A stretch of DNA of 64,000 nucleotides from Pseudomonas vancouverensis (GCF_004348895.1 NZ_RRZK01000009.1:310001-374000); one strand, 5' to 3'. Counted from the first letter of the stretch, positions 44,581-54,806 are shown. Program-made: numbers and translations. Notes: generated by a model from the letters alone, not told the origin.

Positions 44581-47070
44581 ATGACCCCTCGCAACCCCCA
44601 ACACCGCATTGCTTCTACCCACTCTCGTGTCAAACCCTTGAGCCATGCCGTGCATGCTGCGCTGTTGGGCGTGGCGCTGGCCGCTCCCTTGGGGATGGCG
44701 CTGGTGGCGCAACCTGCCTGGGCGCAAACCGCTGGCGAAGCACAATTCAACATTGCGCCAGGCCCATTGGCTGCGGCACTGACCCAGTTCGCGGCCACCG
44801 CCGGTGTGACGGTGTCTTTCGATCCGGCCCACGCCAACGGCCAGCGCACGGCCGGCCTACAGGGGCGCTACAGCCCTGATGCCGGTCTGCGCCAGTTGCT
44901 GGCCGGGAGCAAGCTGGAGGCGGTGCGCCACGACAATGGCAGTTATTCGCTGCTGCCGATCGTCGCCAGCGGTGCGGCGCTCCAGTTGGGCGCCACCAGC
45001 ATTTCCGGCGCGCAGATCGAGTCGGCCTACGGGCCGGTGGACGGCTACGTCGCCACGCGCAGTGCCACGGGCACCAAGACCGACACACCGATCCTGGAAA
45101 TCCCGCAGACCATCAACGTCGTCACCGCCGCCCAGGTGGAAACCCAGGGTGCACGTAACCTGACCCAGGCGCTGCGCTACACGCCGGGGGTGAATACCGG
45201 CGGTTACACGGATCGCAACTCGATCGCCGACGAGATCACCAGCCGTGGTTTCGCGCCGACGCCGTTGTACCTCGATGGCGCCTACATCCCTTACGCGGGC
45301 AGTCTGGGCGGCGCGCCGCAAATCGACCCGTACACCCTGGAGCGCATCGAAGTGCTCAAGGGACCGTCGTCGGTGCTCTACGGTCAGAACCAGCCCGGCG
45401 GCCTGATCAACATGGTCTCCAAGCGTCCCACCAGCGAACAGCGCAGCCAGGTCAAACTGGGCGCGGGCAGTTACAACCGGGTCAACGGTGCCTTCGACAG
45501 CAGCGGCCCGATCGATGAGCAGAAGCAATTTCTCTATCGCATCGTCGGCGTGGCGGACAAGGGCAACGAACAGGTCGATCACAACAACAGCCAACGCAAG
45601 CTGCTCGCACCCAGCCTGACCTGGAACATCAACGACGACTCCGCCCTGACCCTGCTGGCGCAGGTGCAGCGCGACGACGGCGTGCCGGACTACCAGTCGC
45701 TGCCGCGGATCGGTTCCCTGGATCGCGGCCCAAACGGCGAGCGCATCAATCGGCACTTCTTCTCTGGCGACAGTGATTTCAACGATTACAAACGCGATCA
45801 GTACGTTTTTGGCTATGACTTCACCCACGATTTCAGCGAAGACCTGAAATACCGCTCCTCGGCGCGCTACACCGACGTGCGCGACCAGTACAAGGGTTTC
45901 TACCTGCGCAGTTTTGTCACCGATGCCGACGGCGTGACCGATTACACCCACGCCAACCGTGCCAAGGTCGATTGGCGCCAGCACAACATCGCCTGGACGG
46001 TGGACAACAACCTGGAATACCGCTTTAACACCGGCGCCCTGGAACACACGACGCTGATGGGCGTGGACTATCGCCACTTCACTCGCAAATATGACGGCTA
46101 CAACGCCAGCAACGTGTTGCCGGTGGACCTGTACGGCAAGAACAACTACGACACCAGCAGCGTGATGCCGACCCTGACCACGAAGTGGGACAACACATTG
46201 CGCCAGACCGGTGTGTACCTGCAGGACCAGATCAAACTGGACAAGTGGATCCTGACCATCGGCGGGCGCCAGGACTGGGCGGAAATCGACAACAAGGACC
46301 TGCTGGCGTCCAGCATCGAAGAGAAACGTGACAGCCAGTTCACCGGCCGCGTGGGCCTGACCTACGTCACCGATTTCGGTCTGGCGCCTTATGTCAGCTA
46401 CTCCGAATCCTTCCTGCCGACCCTCGGCACGGCGGCGCCTGAGCGCGGCGGCAAAGCTTTCGAGCCGACCAAGGGCGAGCAGTACGAAGTGGGGGTGAAG
46501 TATCAGCCGTTCGAGAAGACGCTGATCACCGCATCCATCTATGAGGTCAAGCAGAAGAACGTGCTGACCGGCGACACGGTGTACACCGAGTACATGGCCC
46601 AGAGCGGTGAAATACGCTCGCGCGGTATCGAACTGGAGGTCAAGTCGAGCCTGCAGAACATCGACGTCATGGCGGCGGCCAGTTACATGGATTCGTTCTA
46701 CACCAAGGACTCCTGGGGCGCGCAGGACAACCGCAATGAAGCGCAGGCACCGGTGTCGGCGTCGGCCTGGATCGACTATCACTTCACCCAGGCCAACCTC
46801 AACGGGCTGACCTTCGGCGCGGGGGCGCGCTACACCGGACGCAAACCAGGTGACCAGGCCAACAGCTTCGACGTACCGGCCTGGGTCGTCTACGACGCCA
46901 CCGTCAGTTACGACATGGGCAAGCTGGACCCGAGCCTGCGTGGCCTGCAAACGCGGCTGAACGTACAGAACATCTTCGACCGCGAGTACGTGTCGGACTG
47001 CAACTATGCGTTTGGTTGCTACTACGGGCAGGAGCGGGTGGCTTCGGTTGAGATGACCTACGACTGGTAA
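44581..47070 (+). CDS. TonB-dependent siderophore receptor with signalling domain
   Basis: An 829-residue outer-membrane receptor. A signal (ends near AWAQTAG) is followed by the STN transducer domain (FNIAPGPLAAALTQFAATAG), the plug (EIPQTINVVTAAQVETQGAR, GPSSVLYGQNQPGGLINMVS) and a 22-stranded barrel ending in MTYDW (terminal aromatic). The STN domain and linked fecI/fecR genes mean that ligand binding signals to the sigma factor. It resembles ferrioxamine/ferripyoverdine-type receptors, but the xenosiderophore taken up is not known. AAAGGAAA precedes the chosen ATG; an in-frame GTG-type start 60 bases earlier would misplace the signal. Confidence 0.92.
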   Translation: MTPRNPQHRIASTHSRVKPLSHAVHAALLGVALAAPLGMALVAQPAWAQTAGEAQFNIAPGPLAAALTQFAATAGVTVSFDPAHANGQRTAGLQGRYSPDAGLRQLLAGSKLEAVRHDNGSYSLLPIVASGAALQLGATSISGAQIESAYGPVDGYVATRSATGTKTDTPILEIPQTINVVTAAQVETQGARNLTQALRYTPGVNTGGYTDRNSIADEITSRGFAPTPLYLDGAYIPYAGSLGGAPQIDPYTLERIEVLKGPSSVLYGQNQPGGLINMVSKRPTSEQRSQVKLGAGSYNRVNGAFDSSGPIDEQKQFLYRIVGVADKGNEQVDHNNSQRKLLAPSLTWNINDDSALTLLAQVQRDDGVPDYQSLPRIGSLDRGPNGERINRHFFSGDSDFNDYKRDQYVFGYDFTHDFSEDLKYRSSARYTDVRDQYKGFYLRSFVTDADGVTDYTHANRAKVDWRQHNIAWTVDNNLEYRFNTGALEHTTLMGVDYRHFTRKYDGYNASNVLPVDLYGKNNYDTSSVMPTLTTKWDNTLRQTGVYLQDQIKLDKWILTIGGRQDWAEIDNKDLLASSIEEKRDSQFTGRVGLTYVTDFGLAPYVSYSESFLPTLGTAAPERGGKAFEPTKGEQYEVGVKYQPFEKTLITASIYEVKQKNVLTGDTVYTEYMAQSGEIRSRGIELEVKSSLQNIDVMAAASYMDSFYTKDSWGAQDNRNEAQAPVSASAWIDYHFTQANLNGLTFGAGARYTGRKPGDQANSFDVPAWVVYDATVSYDMGKLDPSLRGLQTRLNVQNIFDREYVSDCNYAFGCYYGQERVASVEMTYDW

Positions 47071-47137
47071 ACGGCGACGCCATGGCGCTGTGTCAGCATT
47101 GCTGAGGCTGGATGTTCCGGCCTCATCGCGAGTCCAT

Positions 47138-49336
47138 TCAACTCATCGGCGGCAATTTGTCGAGCAGCTTGTCCAGCGTAATAGGGTACTCACGAACCCG
47201 AATACCGGTAGCGTTGTAAACCGCATTGGCAATCGCCGCACTGACCCCGCACAGGCCCAACTCACCGACCCCCTTGGCCTTCATCGGCGAAGAAACCGGG
47301 TCGGTTTCGTCAAGGAAGATCACCTCCTGGTGCGGAATGTCCGCATGCACCGGCACCTCGTAGCCGGCCAGGTCGTGATTGACGAAAAAGCCCAGTTGCC
47401 TGTCCACCGCCAACTCTTCCATCAACGCAGCGCCGACGCCCATGGTCATGGCGCCGATCACCTGGCTGCGCGCCGAGGTTGGATTGAGGATGCGACCGGC
47501 GGCGCACACCGCAAGCATTCGCCGCACGCGGGTTTCCCCCGTGGCGCTGTCGACGGCCACTTCAACAAAGTGCGCACCAAAAGTTGATTGCTGGAACTTC
47601 TTGCTCAGCTCGGCGAACTCGATGGCGTCTTCGGCAACCAGCTCACCGTTCCTCGCGGCATCGCGCAGCGGCAGGTTTTGCTCGCCGACACGCACGTGCC
47701 CATCGACGAACTCGGCGTCTTCCACTGATACCCCCAGCCGCTGCGCAACTGCCTCACGCAACTTGACGCAGGCCGCATACACACCCGCTGTCGAACAGTT
47801 ACCGCCGAACTGGCCCCCCGAACCCGATGATGCCGGGAAACTCGAATCCCCCAAACGCACCACGACCTGATCCAGGCCGACACCGAGCATCTCGGCTGCC
47901 GTCTGGGCGATGATGGTGTAGCTGCCGGTACCGATGTCGGTCATGTCGGTTTCCACGGTCACGATACCCCGGTCGTTGAGCCTGACCCGCGCGCCGGATT
48001 TAACCGTCAGGTTGTTGCGAAAGGCCACCCCGACGCCCATGCCGATCAACCAGCGACCTTCGCGTTGGTTGCCGGGCTGCGCATGACGACGATCCCAGCC
48101 GAAACGCTCGGCGCCGGTGCGCAGGCATTCAATCAGATGGCGTTGGGAGAAGGGGCGTTCGGGTTTCACCGGATCGACCTGGGTGTCATTGAGAATGCGG
48201 AACTGCACCGGATCGATGTTCAGTTTGTGCGCCATCTCGTCCATGGCGATTTCCAGCGCCATCATCCCCGGTGCTTCACCAGGTGCACGCATGGCATTGC
48301 CTTCGGGCAGATCGAGGGTCGACAGGCGCATGGTCACCCGGCGATTTTCGGCGGCGTAAAGCAACTTGCTCGGTTGCGCCGCCAGTTCGACCTTGCCGCC
48401 CGGCAAGTCACCGGACCAGCCTTCATGGGCCATGGCGGTGATCTTGCCGTCCGCCGTGGCGCCGATGCGGATGCGCTGGATCGTCGCCGGGCGGTGCGTG
48501 CAATTGTTGAAGATCAACGGCCGGGTCAAGGCGACTTTCACCGGGCGTTTCGCCAGGCGCGCGCCGAGGGCGGCAAGTACCGTATCCGCACGGATGAACA
48601 GCTTGCCGCCAAAACCACCGCCGATGTACGGCGAGATCAGGCGCACGTTTTCCTTGGGAATGCCGAGGGTAGTGGCGAGGTCGTCCACCGACCAGGCGAT
48701 CATCTGATTGGAGGTCCACAGGGTCAGTTTGTCGCCATCCCAGGCGGCCATCGAGGCCATGGGTTCCATCATCGCGTGGGCTTGATCGGGTGTGCTGTAG
48801 GTGGCGTCCAGTTGCACCGGTGCTGCGGCAAAGGCGCCGTCGAAATCACCGTGCAGGGTGTCGGCCATTTGCTCTTTTTCTTCGACGCCGGACGCTTGCA
48901 CGCTGCGCAGATCGAAGGCACCGTCGCTGCGTTGATACTGAACGTCGATCAAGCTTGCAGCGGCCTGCGCCTGTTCGAAGGTCTCTGCCACCACCAGCGC
49001 CACGGCCTGGTGGTAATGCTGGATCTCCGGCCCGCCAAGCAGTTTTGCCGTGTTGTATTTGCCTTTGCCGAGTTTGCCGGCGTTAGCCGCCGTGACGATG
49101 GCCAGCACCCCCGGCGCGGCCTGTGCCTGTTCAAGCTTCATCGAGGTAATTCGGCCCTTGGCAATGGCGGCGCCGACCACCACGCCATACGCCTGGTTGG
49201 CCACGGCGTCGTGATGTTCGTAGGCGTAGGGCGCTTGCCCGGTGGTTTTCAGCGGCCCTTCGATGCGCGTGGTGGCCTTGCCGATGACCTTCAACTGATC
49301 GATGGGATTGGTTTGTGCAGGGGTGTCGAATTTCAT
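47138..49336 (-). CDS. paoC: Molybdopterin subunit of periplasmic aldehyde oxidoreductase
   Basis: A 732-residue subunit of the xanthine oxidase family, PaoC (YagR) type. It has [19 protein letters not shown] start ([20 protein letters not shown]), the cofactor-binding [16 protein letters not shown], and the C-terminal active-site Glu region [20 protein letters not shown]. It binds MCD-type Mo cofactor and oxidises aldehydes to acids. Overlaps the FAD subunit gene by 4 bases. The neighbouring Fe-S subunit carries a Tat signal, so the whole complex should be exported folded. The maturation chaperone gene paoD is not present nearby. Confidence 0.92.
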   Translation of the reverse strand: MKFDTPAQTNPIDQLKVIGKATTRIEGPLKTTGQAPYAYEHHDAVANQAYGVVVGAAIAKGRITSMKLEQAQAAPGVLAIVTAANAGKLGKGKYNTAKLLGGPEIQHYHQAVALVVAETFEQAQAAASLIDVQYQRSDGAFDLRSVQASGVEEKEQMADTLHGDFDGAFAAAPVQLDATYSTPDQAHAMMEPMASMAAWDGDKLTLWTSNQMIAWSVDDLATTLGIPKENVRLISPYIGGGFGGKLFIRADTVLAALGARLAKRPVKVALTRPLIFNNCTHRPATIQRIRIGATADGKITAMAHEGWSGDLPGGKVELAAQPSKLLYAAENRRVTMRLSTLDLPEGNAMRAPGEAPGMMALEIAMDEMAHKLNIDPVQFRILNDTQVDPVKPERPFSQRHLIECLRTGAERFGWDRRHAQPGNQREGRWLIGMGVGVAFRNNLTVKSGARVRLNDRGIVTVETDMTDIGTGSYTIIAQTAAEMLGVGLDQVVVRLGDSSFPASSGSGGQFGGNCSTAGVYAACVKLREAVAQRLGVSVEDAEFVDGHVRVGEQNLPLRDAARNGELVAEDAIEFAELSKKFQQSTFGAHFVEVAVDSATGETRVRRMLAVCAAGRILNPTSARSQVIGAMTMGVGAALMEELAVDRQLGFFVNHDLAGYEVPVHADIPHQEVIFLDETDPVSSPMKAKGVGELGLCGVSAAIANAVYNATGIRVREYPITLDKLLDKLPPMS

Positions 49337-50289
49337 GCCTGTTCCCTCGCTTGGGCCAATACCGCCGCCAGGGTGCGCTCGACCAGTAGCAGTTTGAAGG
49401 CGTTGTCATGGGTCGGTGTTGCGCCGTCAAGCAACTGTCCGACGACGGCCTTTGCGCCGTTGGGCATCTCGGTCTCGGCACGTTCCACGCGCCAGGGTTT
49501 GGGCGCGATGCCGCCGAGGGCGATGCAGCCACGACCGTCCTTTTGCACGATGGCCGCCACCGAGACCAGCGCGAAAGCGTAGGACGAGCGGTCGCGAACT
49601 TTCTGGTAGATATGCGTGCCGCCCAGCGGTCGCGGCAAGGTCACCGCGGTGATCAATTCGTTGGGCGCCAGGCTGTTTTCGATGTTCGGTGAATTGCCGG
49701 GCAGGCGATGCAGTTCAGACAGCGGGAAGGTGCGCGTCGAACCATCGGGCTTGATGGTTTCGACCTGGGCATCCAGAGCGCGCATCGCCACGGCCATGTC
49801 GCTGGGATGGGTGGCGATGCAGGCGTCGCTGACGCCGATCAGGCCCAGTTGTCGACTGAAGCCGGCAATCGCCGCGCAGCCACTGCCGGGCTGACGCTTG
49901 TTGCAGGCCTGGTTGGGGTCGTAGAAATACGGGCAACGCGTACGCTGCAGCAGGTTGCCGGCGGTGGTGGCGACATTGCGCAATTGCCCGGAAGCGCCGG
50001 CGAGCAGGGCCCGGGCCAGCAATGCGTAATCCTTGCGAATGCGCGGATGAGCGGCAAGGTCAGTGTTGCGCACCAAGGCGCCAATGCGTACGCCACCGTC
50101 CTGTGCAGCCTCGATCCGGTCAAGCCCTACATCGTTGACGTCGATCAGATAGGCCGGTGTCTCGATCTCCAGCTTCATCAGGTCGAGCAGGTTGCTGCCG
50201 CCGGCAATGAACCTTGCGCCACTGACTTGAGCCGCCAGCGTGGCGGCTTCGGCGGGGGATTGGGCGCGTAGATAAGTGAACGGTCTCAT
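49333..50289 (-). CDS. paoB: FAD subunit of periplasmic aldehyde oxidoreductase
   Basis: A 318-residue FAD-binding subunit (PaoB/YagS-like). [19 protein letters not shown] and [14 protein letters not shown] are the flavin-binding marks. The segment [20 protein letters not shown] has the extra cysteines (followed by SGCAAI) that coordinate the [4Fe-4S] cluster typical of PaoB. It passes electrons from the Mo subunit and the 2Fe-2S subunit to the acceptor. Start MRPFTYLRA overlaps the Fe-S subunit stop by 4 bases. Confidence 0.9.
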   Translation of the reverse strand: MRPFTYLRAQSPAEAATLAAQVSGARFIAGGSNLLDLMKLEIETPAYLIDVNDVGLDRIEAAQDGGVRIGALVRNTDLAAHPRIRKDYALLARALLAGASGQLRNVATTAGNLLQRTRCPYFYDPNQACNKRQPGSGCAAIAGFSRQLGLIGVSDACIATHPSDMAVAMRALDAQVETIKPDGSTRTFPLSELHRLPGNSPNIENSLAPNELITAVTLPRPLGGTHIYQKVRDRSSYAFALVSVAAIVQKDGRGCIALGGIAPKPWRVERAETEMPNGAKAVVGQLLDGATPTHDNAFKLLLVERTLAAVLAQAREQA

Positions 50290-50927
50290 GCATTCACCCC
50301 CGCGACTTCGCTGATCGCCTCGATGATGTTGGAGTAGGCTCCGCACCGGCAGATGTTGCCGCTCATGCGCTCCTGGATTTCCCCGGCGATCAATTGCGGC
50401 GGTTCGGTGAGGCTGGGGCTGGCGTGGCTGGGGATGCCCTGGCGAATTTCTCCCAGCACCGCCACCGCCGAGCAGATCTGCCCGGGCGTGCAATAGCCGC
50501 ACTGATAGCCGTCGTGCCTGATGAAGGCGGCTTGCATCGGATGCAATTGATCCGGTGTGCCAAGGCCTTCGATGGTGGTGATCTTCGAGCCCTGATGCAT
50601 CACTGCCAGGGTCAAGCACGAATTGATCCGCCGACCATTGGCGATCACGGTGCAAGCACCGCACTGGCCGTGGTCGCAGCCTTTTTTGCTGCCGGTCAGG
50701 TGCAGGTGTTCGCGCAGGGCATCGAGCAGGGTCGTGCGGGTATCAAGGTCCAGTTCGTATTGTTGATCATTGACCCACAGCGACAGGCTGGTGGTGATCG
50801 GTCGTGACGAATTGACTGCGCTGGCGCGCGCACTGATGAACGGTGGCAGTACAGCGGTTGCGGCAGTCACCACGCCTAGGATCAACAGGTGGCGTCGGGA
50901 CATCGGCAACAGGTCAGGCGTATCCAT
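50286..50927 (-). CDS. paoA: 2Fe-2S subunit of periplasmic aldehyde oxidoreductase
   Basis: A 213-residue iron-sulphur subunit (PaoA/YagT). The N-terminus [20 protein letters not shown] contains a twin-arginine signal. The plant-type 2Fe-2S site is [11 protein letters not shown] and the second cluster is [13 protein letters not shown] with NICRCGAY. It is the first gene of a three-gene operon, all overlapping by 4 bases, in the paoABC order. AGAGG lies before the ATG. The Tat signal on this subunit should carry the assembled complex to the periplasm, where it would detoxify aromatic or other aldehydes. Confidence 0.93.
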   Translation of the reverse strand: MDTPDLLPMSRRHLLILGVVTAATAVLPPFISARASAVNSSRPITTSLSLWVNDQQYELDLDTRTTLLDALREHLHLTGSKKGCDHGQCGACTVIANGRRINSCLTLAVMHQGSKITTIEGLGTPDQLHPMQAAFIRHDGYQCGYCTPGQICSAVAVLGEIRQGIPSHASPSLTEPPQLIAGEIQERMSGNICRCGAYSNIIEAISEVAGVNA

Positions 50928-51199
50928 CGGTTCGATCCTCTGGCGTCATCGCGAATGCAGCAGGGCGCAGGGCGCTGAAAAGCCCTCATTGCTTGATTGA
51001 CTCGTGCGCAGGGCGAAAAGTTTTTTTTCGTTTTCAGGCCAGGAGCCATGCGCAGGGCTCATGGGTGGCGCTCGGTTGGGCCGGGAGAGGAGGCGCGCGC
51101 GCCAGGCGACAAGGTGTATCGCGAATAAAAATGCCCGGCGCGTTAGTATAGTCAGCCCTGCGATAACGATTAAGACCGCCCCCGGAGTGCGCCAGCGCA

Positions 51200-51922
51200 A
51201 TGCCCCAGATCAGCCATTTCAAGACGCCGTGCCCCGAGCACATCAACAGCCAGATCCTGCAGATGGTGGTCGACAACCTGACCGACATCAGCATGGTCGC
51301 CATCCCGGCGAGCAACCTGTTGTACAACGTCTATCAGTACGCGATCGGCTTTGAAGTGCACCTGTACCTGGAAGCGCTGAACGGAGCGAAGGGCGTTGAC
51401 GTGGAGCTGATCGTCGCCACTGATCCGGACGATCCGCAGCGCGTGATCGGCTTCGTGTTGTACCTGCCGTTCAAGGATGATCCCGACGCCTGTGGCGTAG
51501 CCTACATGGCCGTGCACGCCGAACACCGCCGCCAGGGCGTTGCCCGGCGCATGCTGCGCGAGATGGTCGCGCGGTATCCCCACGCCGAACTGACCTGCGC
51601 GGTGAGCAAGGTGCCGTATTTCGAAGCGATGGGTTTCCAGGTGACGGGCGTACGTGCCACCCAGGTGCTGATGAACACCCGCGACCACGGCAGCGACGGC
51701 TTGATGGCCTTGCTGGATGTGGCGCCGATCTACAATTCGCTGGAGGTGCGGCAGATTCATACCTACCTGTTGCAAAAACACGGCAAACGGGCGATGACCG
51801 ATGCCGAGAAACAGCGTGACCGTCATCTGGACCAACTGACCCGCAAGGCCGCCGAGTTCGTGCGCGAGCGGCTGGGGGACGATGCCGTGCCAACCCCAAG
51901 GCCGCGCTTGCGATTGGTTTGA
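51200..51922 (+). CDS. GNAT acetyltransferase-like protein
   Basis: A 240-residue protein whose residues ~60-160 form a GNAT domain: VGVAYMAV-like CGVAYMAVHAEHRRQGVARRML is motif A, and PYFEAMGFQVTGV is motif B. A ~60-residue C-terminal helix-rich part (VRQIHTYLLQKHGKRAMTDA, RKAAEFVRERLGDD) is an addition not seen in the shortest family members. It probably acetylates a small amine or peptide; the substrate is unknown. It is divergent from paoA and separated from it by 272 bases without obvious motifs. Confidence 0.8.
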   Translation: MPQISHFKTPCPEHINSQILQMVVDNLTDISMVAIPASNLLYNVYQYAIGFEVHLYLEALNGAKGVDVELIVATDPDDPQRVIGFVLYLPFKDDPDACGVAYMAVHAEHRRQGVARRMLREMVARYPHAELTCAVSKVPYFEAMGFQVTGVRATQVLMNTRDHGSDGLMALLDVAPIYNSLEVRQIHTYLLQKHGKRAMTDAEKQRDRHLDQLTRKAAEFVRERLGDDAVPTPRPRLRLV

Positions 51923-51930
51923 CTCATCAG

Positions 51931-51958
51931 TGCGAGAGCTGGCAAGCCAGCTCCCGCA
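51931..51958. repeat. REP-type hairpin
   Basis: TGCGAGAGCTGGC-AA-GCCAGCTCCCGCA: a 13-bp stem with one A/C mismatch after the GNAT gene; it likely also ends the convergent hotdog gene's transcript. Confidence 0.78.
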
Positions 51959-51979
51959 GATCCTGGTCCGGTTCGCCGC

Positions 51980-52420
51980 TTACACCAGCTTCACATTCAT
52001 GGTGATCCGCGCCGTGAACACCTTCTTGCCCTCGGCGTCATGAATGTCCACCGGCACGATCTTGTCGCCTTCCGTGGTCCATTCCACGGCTGCTCCGTCG
52101 GCCACTGCCGTCACATCGGTCTTGGCCTTGGCCAGGTATTCCACGCTCATGCCCTTGGGAATCCAGCGCGCACCGGCGGGAATGCTCACGTCCGTCATCA
52201 TCCCGGCCGCCAACTCGGCGGCGTTACACATCGCAATCGCGTGAACGGTACCCAGGTGGTTGGTGATTTCCTTGGCGAATGGCACCTGCACGGTGGCCGA
52301 GCCTTTGCGCAGGTCGCTCACCAAGGGGGTGATGGTGCTGAAGTACGGCGCCACCTGGCAGGCCATTTTGCTGAAAGCCTGGGAGCCGGCGCTGTTGAAC
52401 ATGCTGAGGAACTGACTCAT
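51980..52420 (-). CDS. Hotdog-fold protein (DUF4442)
   Basis: A 146-residue single hotdog domain: VAPYFSTITPLVSDLRKGSA, KEITNHLGTVHAIAMCNAAE (the central helix with GTVHA) and KKVFTARITMNVKLV. Such proteins are thioesterases or acyl-binding. AAGAGG precedes the ATG. It is divergent from the TetR gene at 52598, and both share the operator cluster at 52449-52499, so it is probably the main target of that regulator. Confidence 0.85.
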   Translation of the reverse strand: MSQFLSMFNSAGSQAFSKMACQVAPYFSTITPLVSDLRKGSATVQVPFAKEITNHLGTVHAIAMCNAAELAAGMMTDVSIPAGARWIPKGMSVEYLAKAKTDVTAVADGAAVEWTTEGDKIVPVDIHDAEGKKVFTARITMNVKLV

Positions 52421-52448
52421 TTGAAAGCCTCTTGAACAGGTTGTTGGC

Positions 52449-52499
52449 AGAATAGTGTTCTTAAACAGAATATTGTTCTGTTACGGAACACTATTCTGT
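52449..52499. promoter_or_regulatory. Triple operator between hotdog gene and TetR gene
   Basis: Three near-identical dyads follow each other: AGAATAGTGTTCT (52449-52461), ACAGAATATTGTTCTGT (52465-52481) and GGAACACTATTCTGT (52485-52499, inverted). Their centres are about 18 bp apart. The shared core is GAATANTGTTC. This is the kind of repeated operator to which a TetR dimer may bind cooperatively. Confidence 0.8.
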
Positions 52500-52597
52500 C
52501 GAAGAGAAATCTGTCAACCTTGTCGAGGCACGTTTGTCGCCACGCGTCCCTTGGCAGTCGCCCGACGCGATCTTTGATTTTTCCGGACTGTGTGCAC

Positions 52598-53224
52598 ATG
52601 GAAACCGCCGATCTACTTGAGCGCTGCTATCCCGGCCGACGTGCCGAACTCAAGCGCGACATCTTCAGAAAAGCCCTCACGCTGTTCAACGAACAGGGGA
52701 TCGAGGCCACGACCATCGACATGATTCGTGCCGAATGCGCGACCAGCGTCGGCGCGATCTATCATCATTTTGGCAACAAGGAAGGGCTGGTCGCGGCACT
52801 GTTTTTCACCGCGCTTGATGACCAGGCGCAATTGCGTGACAGCTACCTCGCACAAGCCGAAACCACCGAGGCCGGGGTCTATGCGTTGGTGCACAGCTAT
52901 GTCGATTGGGTGGACAGCCAGCCGGAGTGGGCGAGGTTCCAGTACCACGCACGATTTGCCGTGACCAAGGGACCGTTCAAGGATGAGCTCGTCACTCGCA
53001 ACAAGGCCCGCAACAAGCAATTGCTGACGTGGTTGGGGGCCTCGAATCGGGGTGAGGAACTCGGTGGCATGCCGAATGAGCTGATCCTTTCACTGATCAT
53101 CGGCCAGGCTGAAAGCTACTGCCGTGCGTGGCTTTCGGGGCGGGTGAAGAGCAGCCCCAGGATCTATCGGGATCAGTTGGCGAGTGCGGCATGGCGTTCG
53201 CTGGCACCGACCGATCGAGCATGA
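52598..53224 (+). CDS. TetR-family regulator
   Basis: A 208-residue TetR-type repressor. The DNA-binding domain has FRKALTLFNEQGIEATTIDM and TSVGAIYHHFGNKEGLVAAL (near 20-65); the rest is a helical ligand domain. It should repress its own and the divergent hotdog gene through the triple operator. Hotdog control suggests fatty acids or acyl-CoA as ligand, an inference. The start METADLLERC was chosen over an in-frame one 26 codons earlier that would overlap the operator side. Confidence 0.9.
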   Translation: METADLLERCYPGRRAELKRDIFRKALTLFNEQGIEATTIDMIRAECATSVGAIYHHFGNKEGLVAALFFTALDDQAQLRDSYLAQAETTEAGVYALVHSYVDWVDSQPEWARFQYHARFAVTKGPFKDELVTRNKARNKQLLTWLGASNRGEELGGMPNELILSLIIGQAESYCRAWLSGRVKSSPRIYRDQLASAAWRSLAPTDRA

Positions 53225-53548
53225 GCGTCCTTGCGGCGCACACCTGCTCCCGCAGGGGTTTGAAGTCGATTTGGGGGAAGGTTCGAACGGGTAAAAAAGA
53301 GCCTCAAATGCTCTTTGATGGGGAGAAGTAGAGCCTTGAGGCTCAAGATGCGCATGCAACAAGCGGCGGGCTTGATAGGGGTTCAGTGCACCCACCGCTT
53401 ACGCAACGGCTTGCATCCGCAAGCGGCTGCGTAAGTTCATCCTAGAAAGACCAAGTGTTTCACTCAAGTACCACTAGTCGTCTGCCTCGGCGCAATTGCG
53501 CCGGTTGTCTGCTGCGCTTCTCATCCATCGACGACCGGCATGAACGGG
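53225..53548. other. Dyad-rich intergenic region
   Basis: Between the TetR gene (plus) and the P1 peptidase gene (minus), both pointing inward. It has AAAGAGC-CTCAAAT-GCTCTTT (53296-53316), GAGCC-TTGA-GGCTC (53331-53344), AAGCGGCGGG pairing with CCCACCGCTT (53361-53400), an imperfect 38-base hairpin with CTTACGCA/TGCGTAAG arms (53398-53435), and the palindrome GGCGCAATTGCGCC (53489-53502). The first may end the TetR transcript. The rest exceeds what a shared terminator needs and may encode a small RNA. Confidence 0.5.
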
Positions 53549-54670
53549 TTACCCCGGTTCGCCCGGCCAACCGGCCTGGCGCATGGCCTTGAGCAAGGTG
53601 TCTGCATCCAGCCCCGGCACGGCATGCCCGTTGCCTTCAGCGCTGTCGGCGCTCAGCAAGGCATTGATGATGGCTTCCTCCACGGCTTCGGTGGCAGCGA
53701 GGAACAGCTCGCTGATGTGGTCGTTGTTGACCATTCGCAGGTGGTCGGTGGTGGGCGATTTTTTGCTTTCATACGCCGCCGCGGGGATGTGTTCGTTACC
53801 GGTGGCGAAGGCGATGAAAATGTCGCCGCTGTGGTCTTCGTTGCCGCCGCCGGTGCGGGCCAGGCCGAGGCTGGCGCGCTGGGCCAGGCGGGTGCACTGG
53901 TGTGGCAGCAATGGCGCATCGGTGGCCAGGCAGACCACTATCGAGCCCATGCCGGGGTGGGGCAGCGCCGCTTTGAGGAACGGCGAATCGCGCTGTTCCA
54001 GGTAGCGGCCGACCGGGTAGCCGTCGACGCGCAATTCATGGCGGATGCCGTGGTTGGCCTGGACGATCGCGCCCACTGTCCAGCCACCCTGGGCACTATT
54101 CAGGCGTCGCGAGGCGGTGCCGATACCTCCCTTGAATTCATGGCAGATCATACCGCTGCCGCCACCGACGTTGCCCTCCGTCACCGGGCCGCCCTGGGCA
54201 TTGCGCACCGCTTCGGCGACGTGCTCGGGCTTGACGTGAAAACCGTTGATGTCGTTGAGCAAGCCGTCAAAGGTTTCCAGCACCACCGGCATGTTCCAGT
54301 AGAGACGCCCGTCCTCTGGCTGCTGCTCGCGGTCGATCACGATCAGCGCATCGCGTACCACGCCCAGGCTGTGGGTGTTGGTGAAGGCAATCGGGCTGGT
54401 GAGCAAACCCGCCTCACGGATCCACTCAAGGCCGGTGGCATCGCCATTACCGTTCAGCACATGGACACCGGCAAAGCACGGCTGCTGGCTGGTGGAGCTG
54501 GCTCGCGGTTCGATGACCGTGACGCCGGTGAGCACGTCGCGGCCGTTGGCGCTGCGTCCTCGCACATTGCTGTGGCCGATCCGCACGCCGGGTACGTCGG
54601 TGATGGCGTTGAGGGGGCCGGGTTGAAGTTGGCCGAACTGAATGTTCAGGTCACGGGCACGTGGTTTCAT
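53549..54670 (-). CDS. P1 family (DmpA-type) peptidase
   Basis: A 373-residue Ntn-like self-cleaving aminopeptidase. The N-terminus shows PGPLNAITDVPGVRIGHSNV, then the conserved NVGGGSGMICHEFKGGIG and, near the cleavage region, TASRRL; the C-terminus has LGLARTGGGNEDHSGDIFIA. DmpA/BapA enzymes cleave L- or D-amino acids or beta-alanyl bonds from peptides. Start MKPRARDLN has GAGACAAG upstream; a longer frame exists but lacks a family-like N-terminus. The upstream gene on the same strand is a PotF-like binding protein. Confidence 0.9.
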   Translation of the reverse strand: MKPRARDLNIQFGQLQPGPLNAITDVPGVRIGHSNVRGRSANGRDVLTGVTVIEPRASSTSQQPCFAGVHVLNGNGDATGLEWIREAGLLTSPIAFTNTHSLGVVRDALIVIDREQQPEDGRLYWNMPVVLETFDGLLNDINGFHVKPEHVAEAVRNAQGGPVTEGNVGGGSGMICHEFKGGIGTASRRLNSAQGGWTVGAIVQANHGIRHELRVDGYPVGRYLEQRDSPFLKAALPHPGMGSIVVCLATDAPLLPHQCTRLAQRASLGLARTGGGNEDHSGDIFIAFATGNEHIPAAAYESKKSPTTDHLRMVNNDHISELFLAATEAVEEAIINALLSADSAEGNGHAVPGLDADTLLKAMRQAGWPGEPG

Positions 54671-54715
54671 GGCTTGTCTCGTCTTCGAATCGTGGCAGGA
54701 AAAAGCATTGTTATC

Positions 54716-54806
54716 TGTGGGAGCGAGCTTGCTCGCGATAGCGGTCGGGCAGGCTCCATTCATGTTTAAGGTGGCGGCACCATCGTCGGAACGCCGCGCT
54801 CCCACA
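54716..54806. repeat. REP pair
   Basis: TGTGGGAGCGAGCTTGCTCGCGATAGCGG at the left end, and an inverted CGCTCCCACA at 54797-54806, the same type as the element near 5376. It lies between the P1 peptidase and the PotF-like gene. Confidence 0.82.

Noticed and set aside
44857..46950. 697-codon frame antisense to the TonB receptor
   Set aside because: A high-GC antisense artefact; the receptor on the plus strand is unmistakable.
53398..53435. Integron attC or att site
   Set aside because: No integrase nearby and no attC core sequences; the hairpin is better described as an unassigned dyad.
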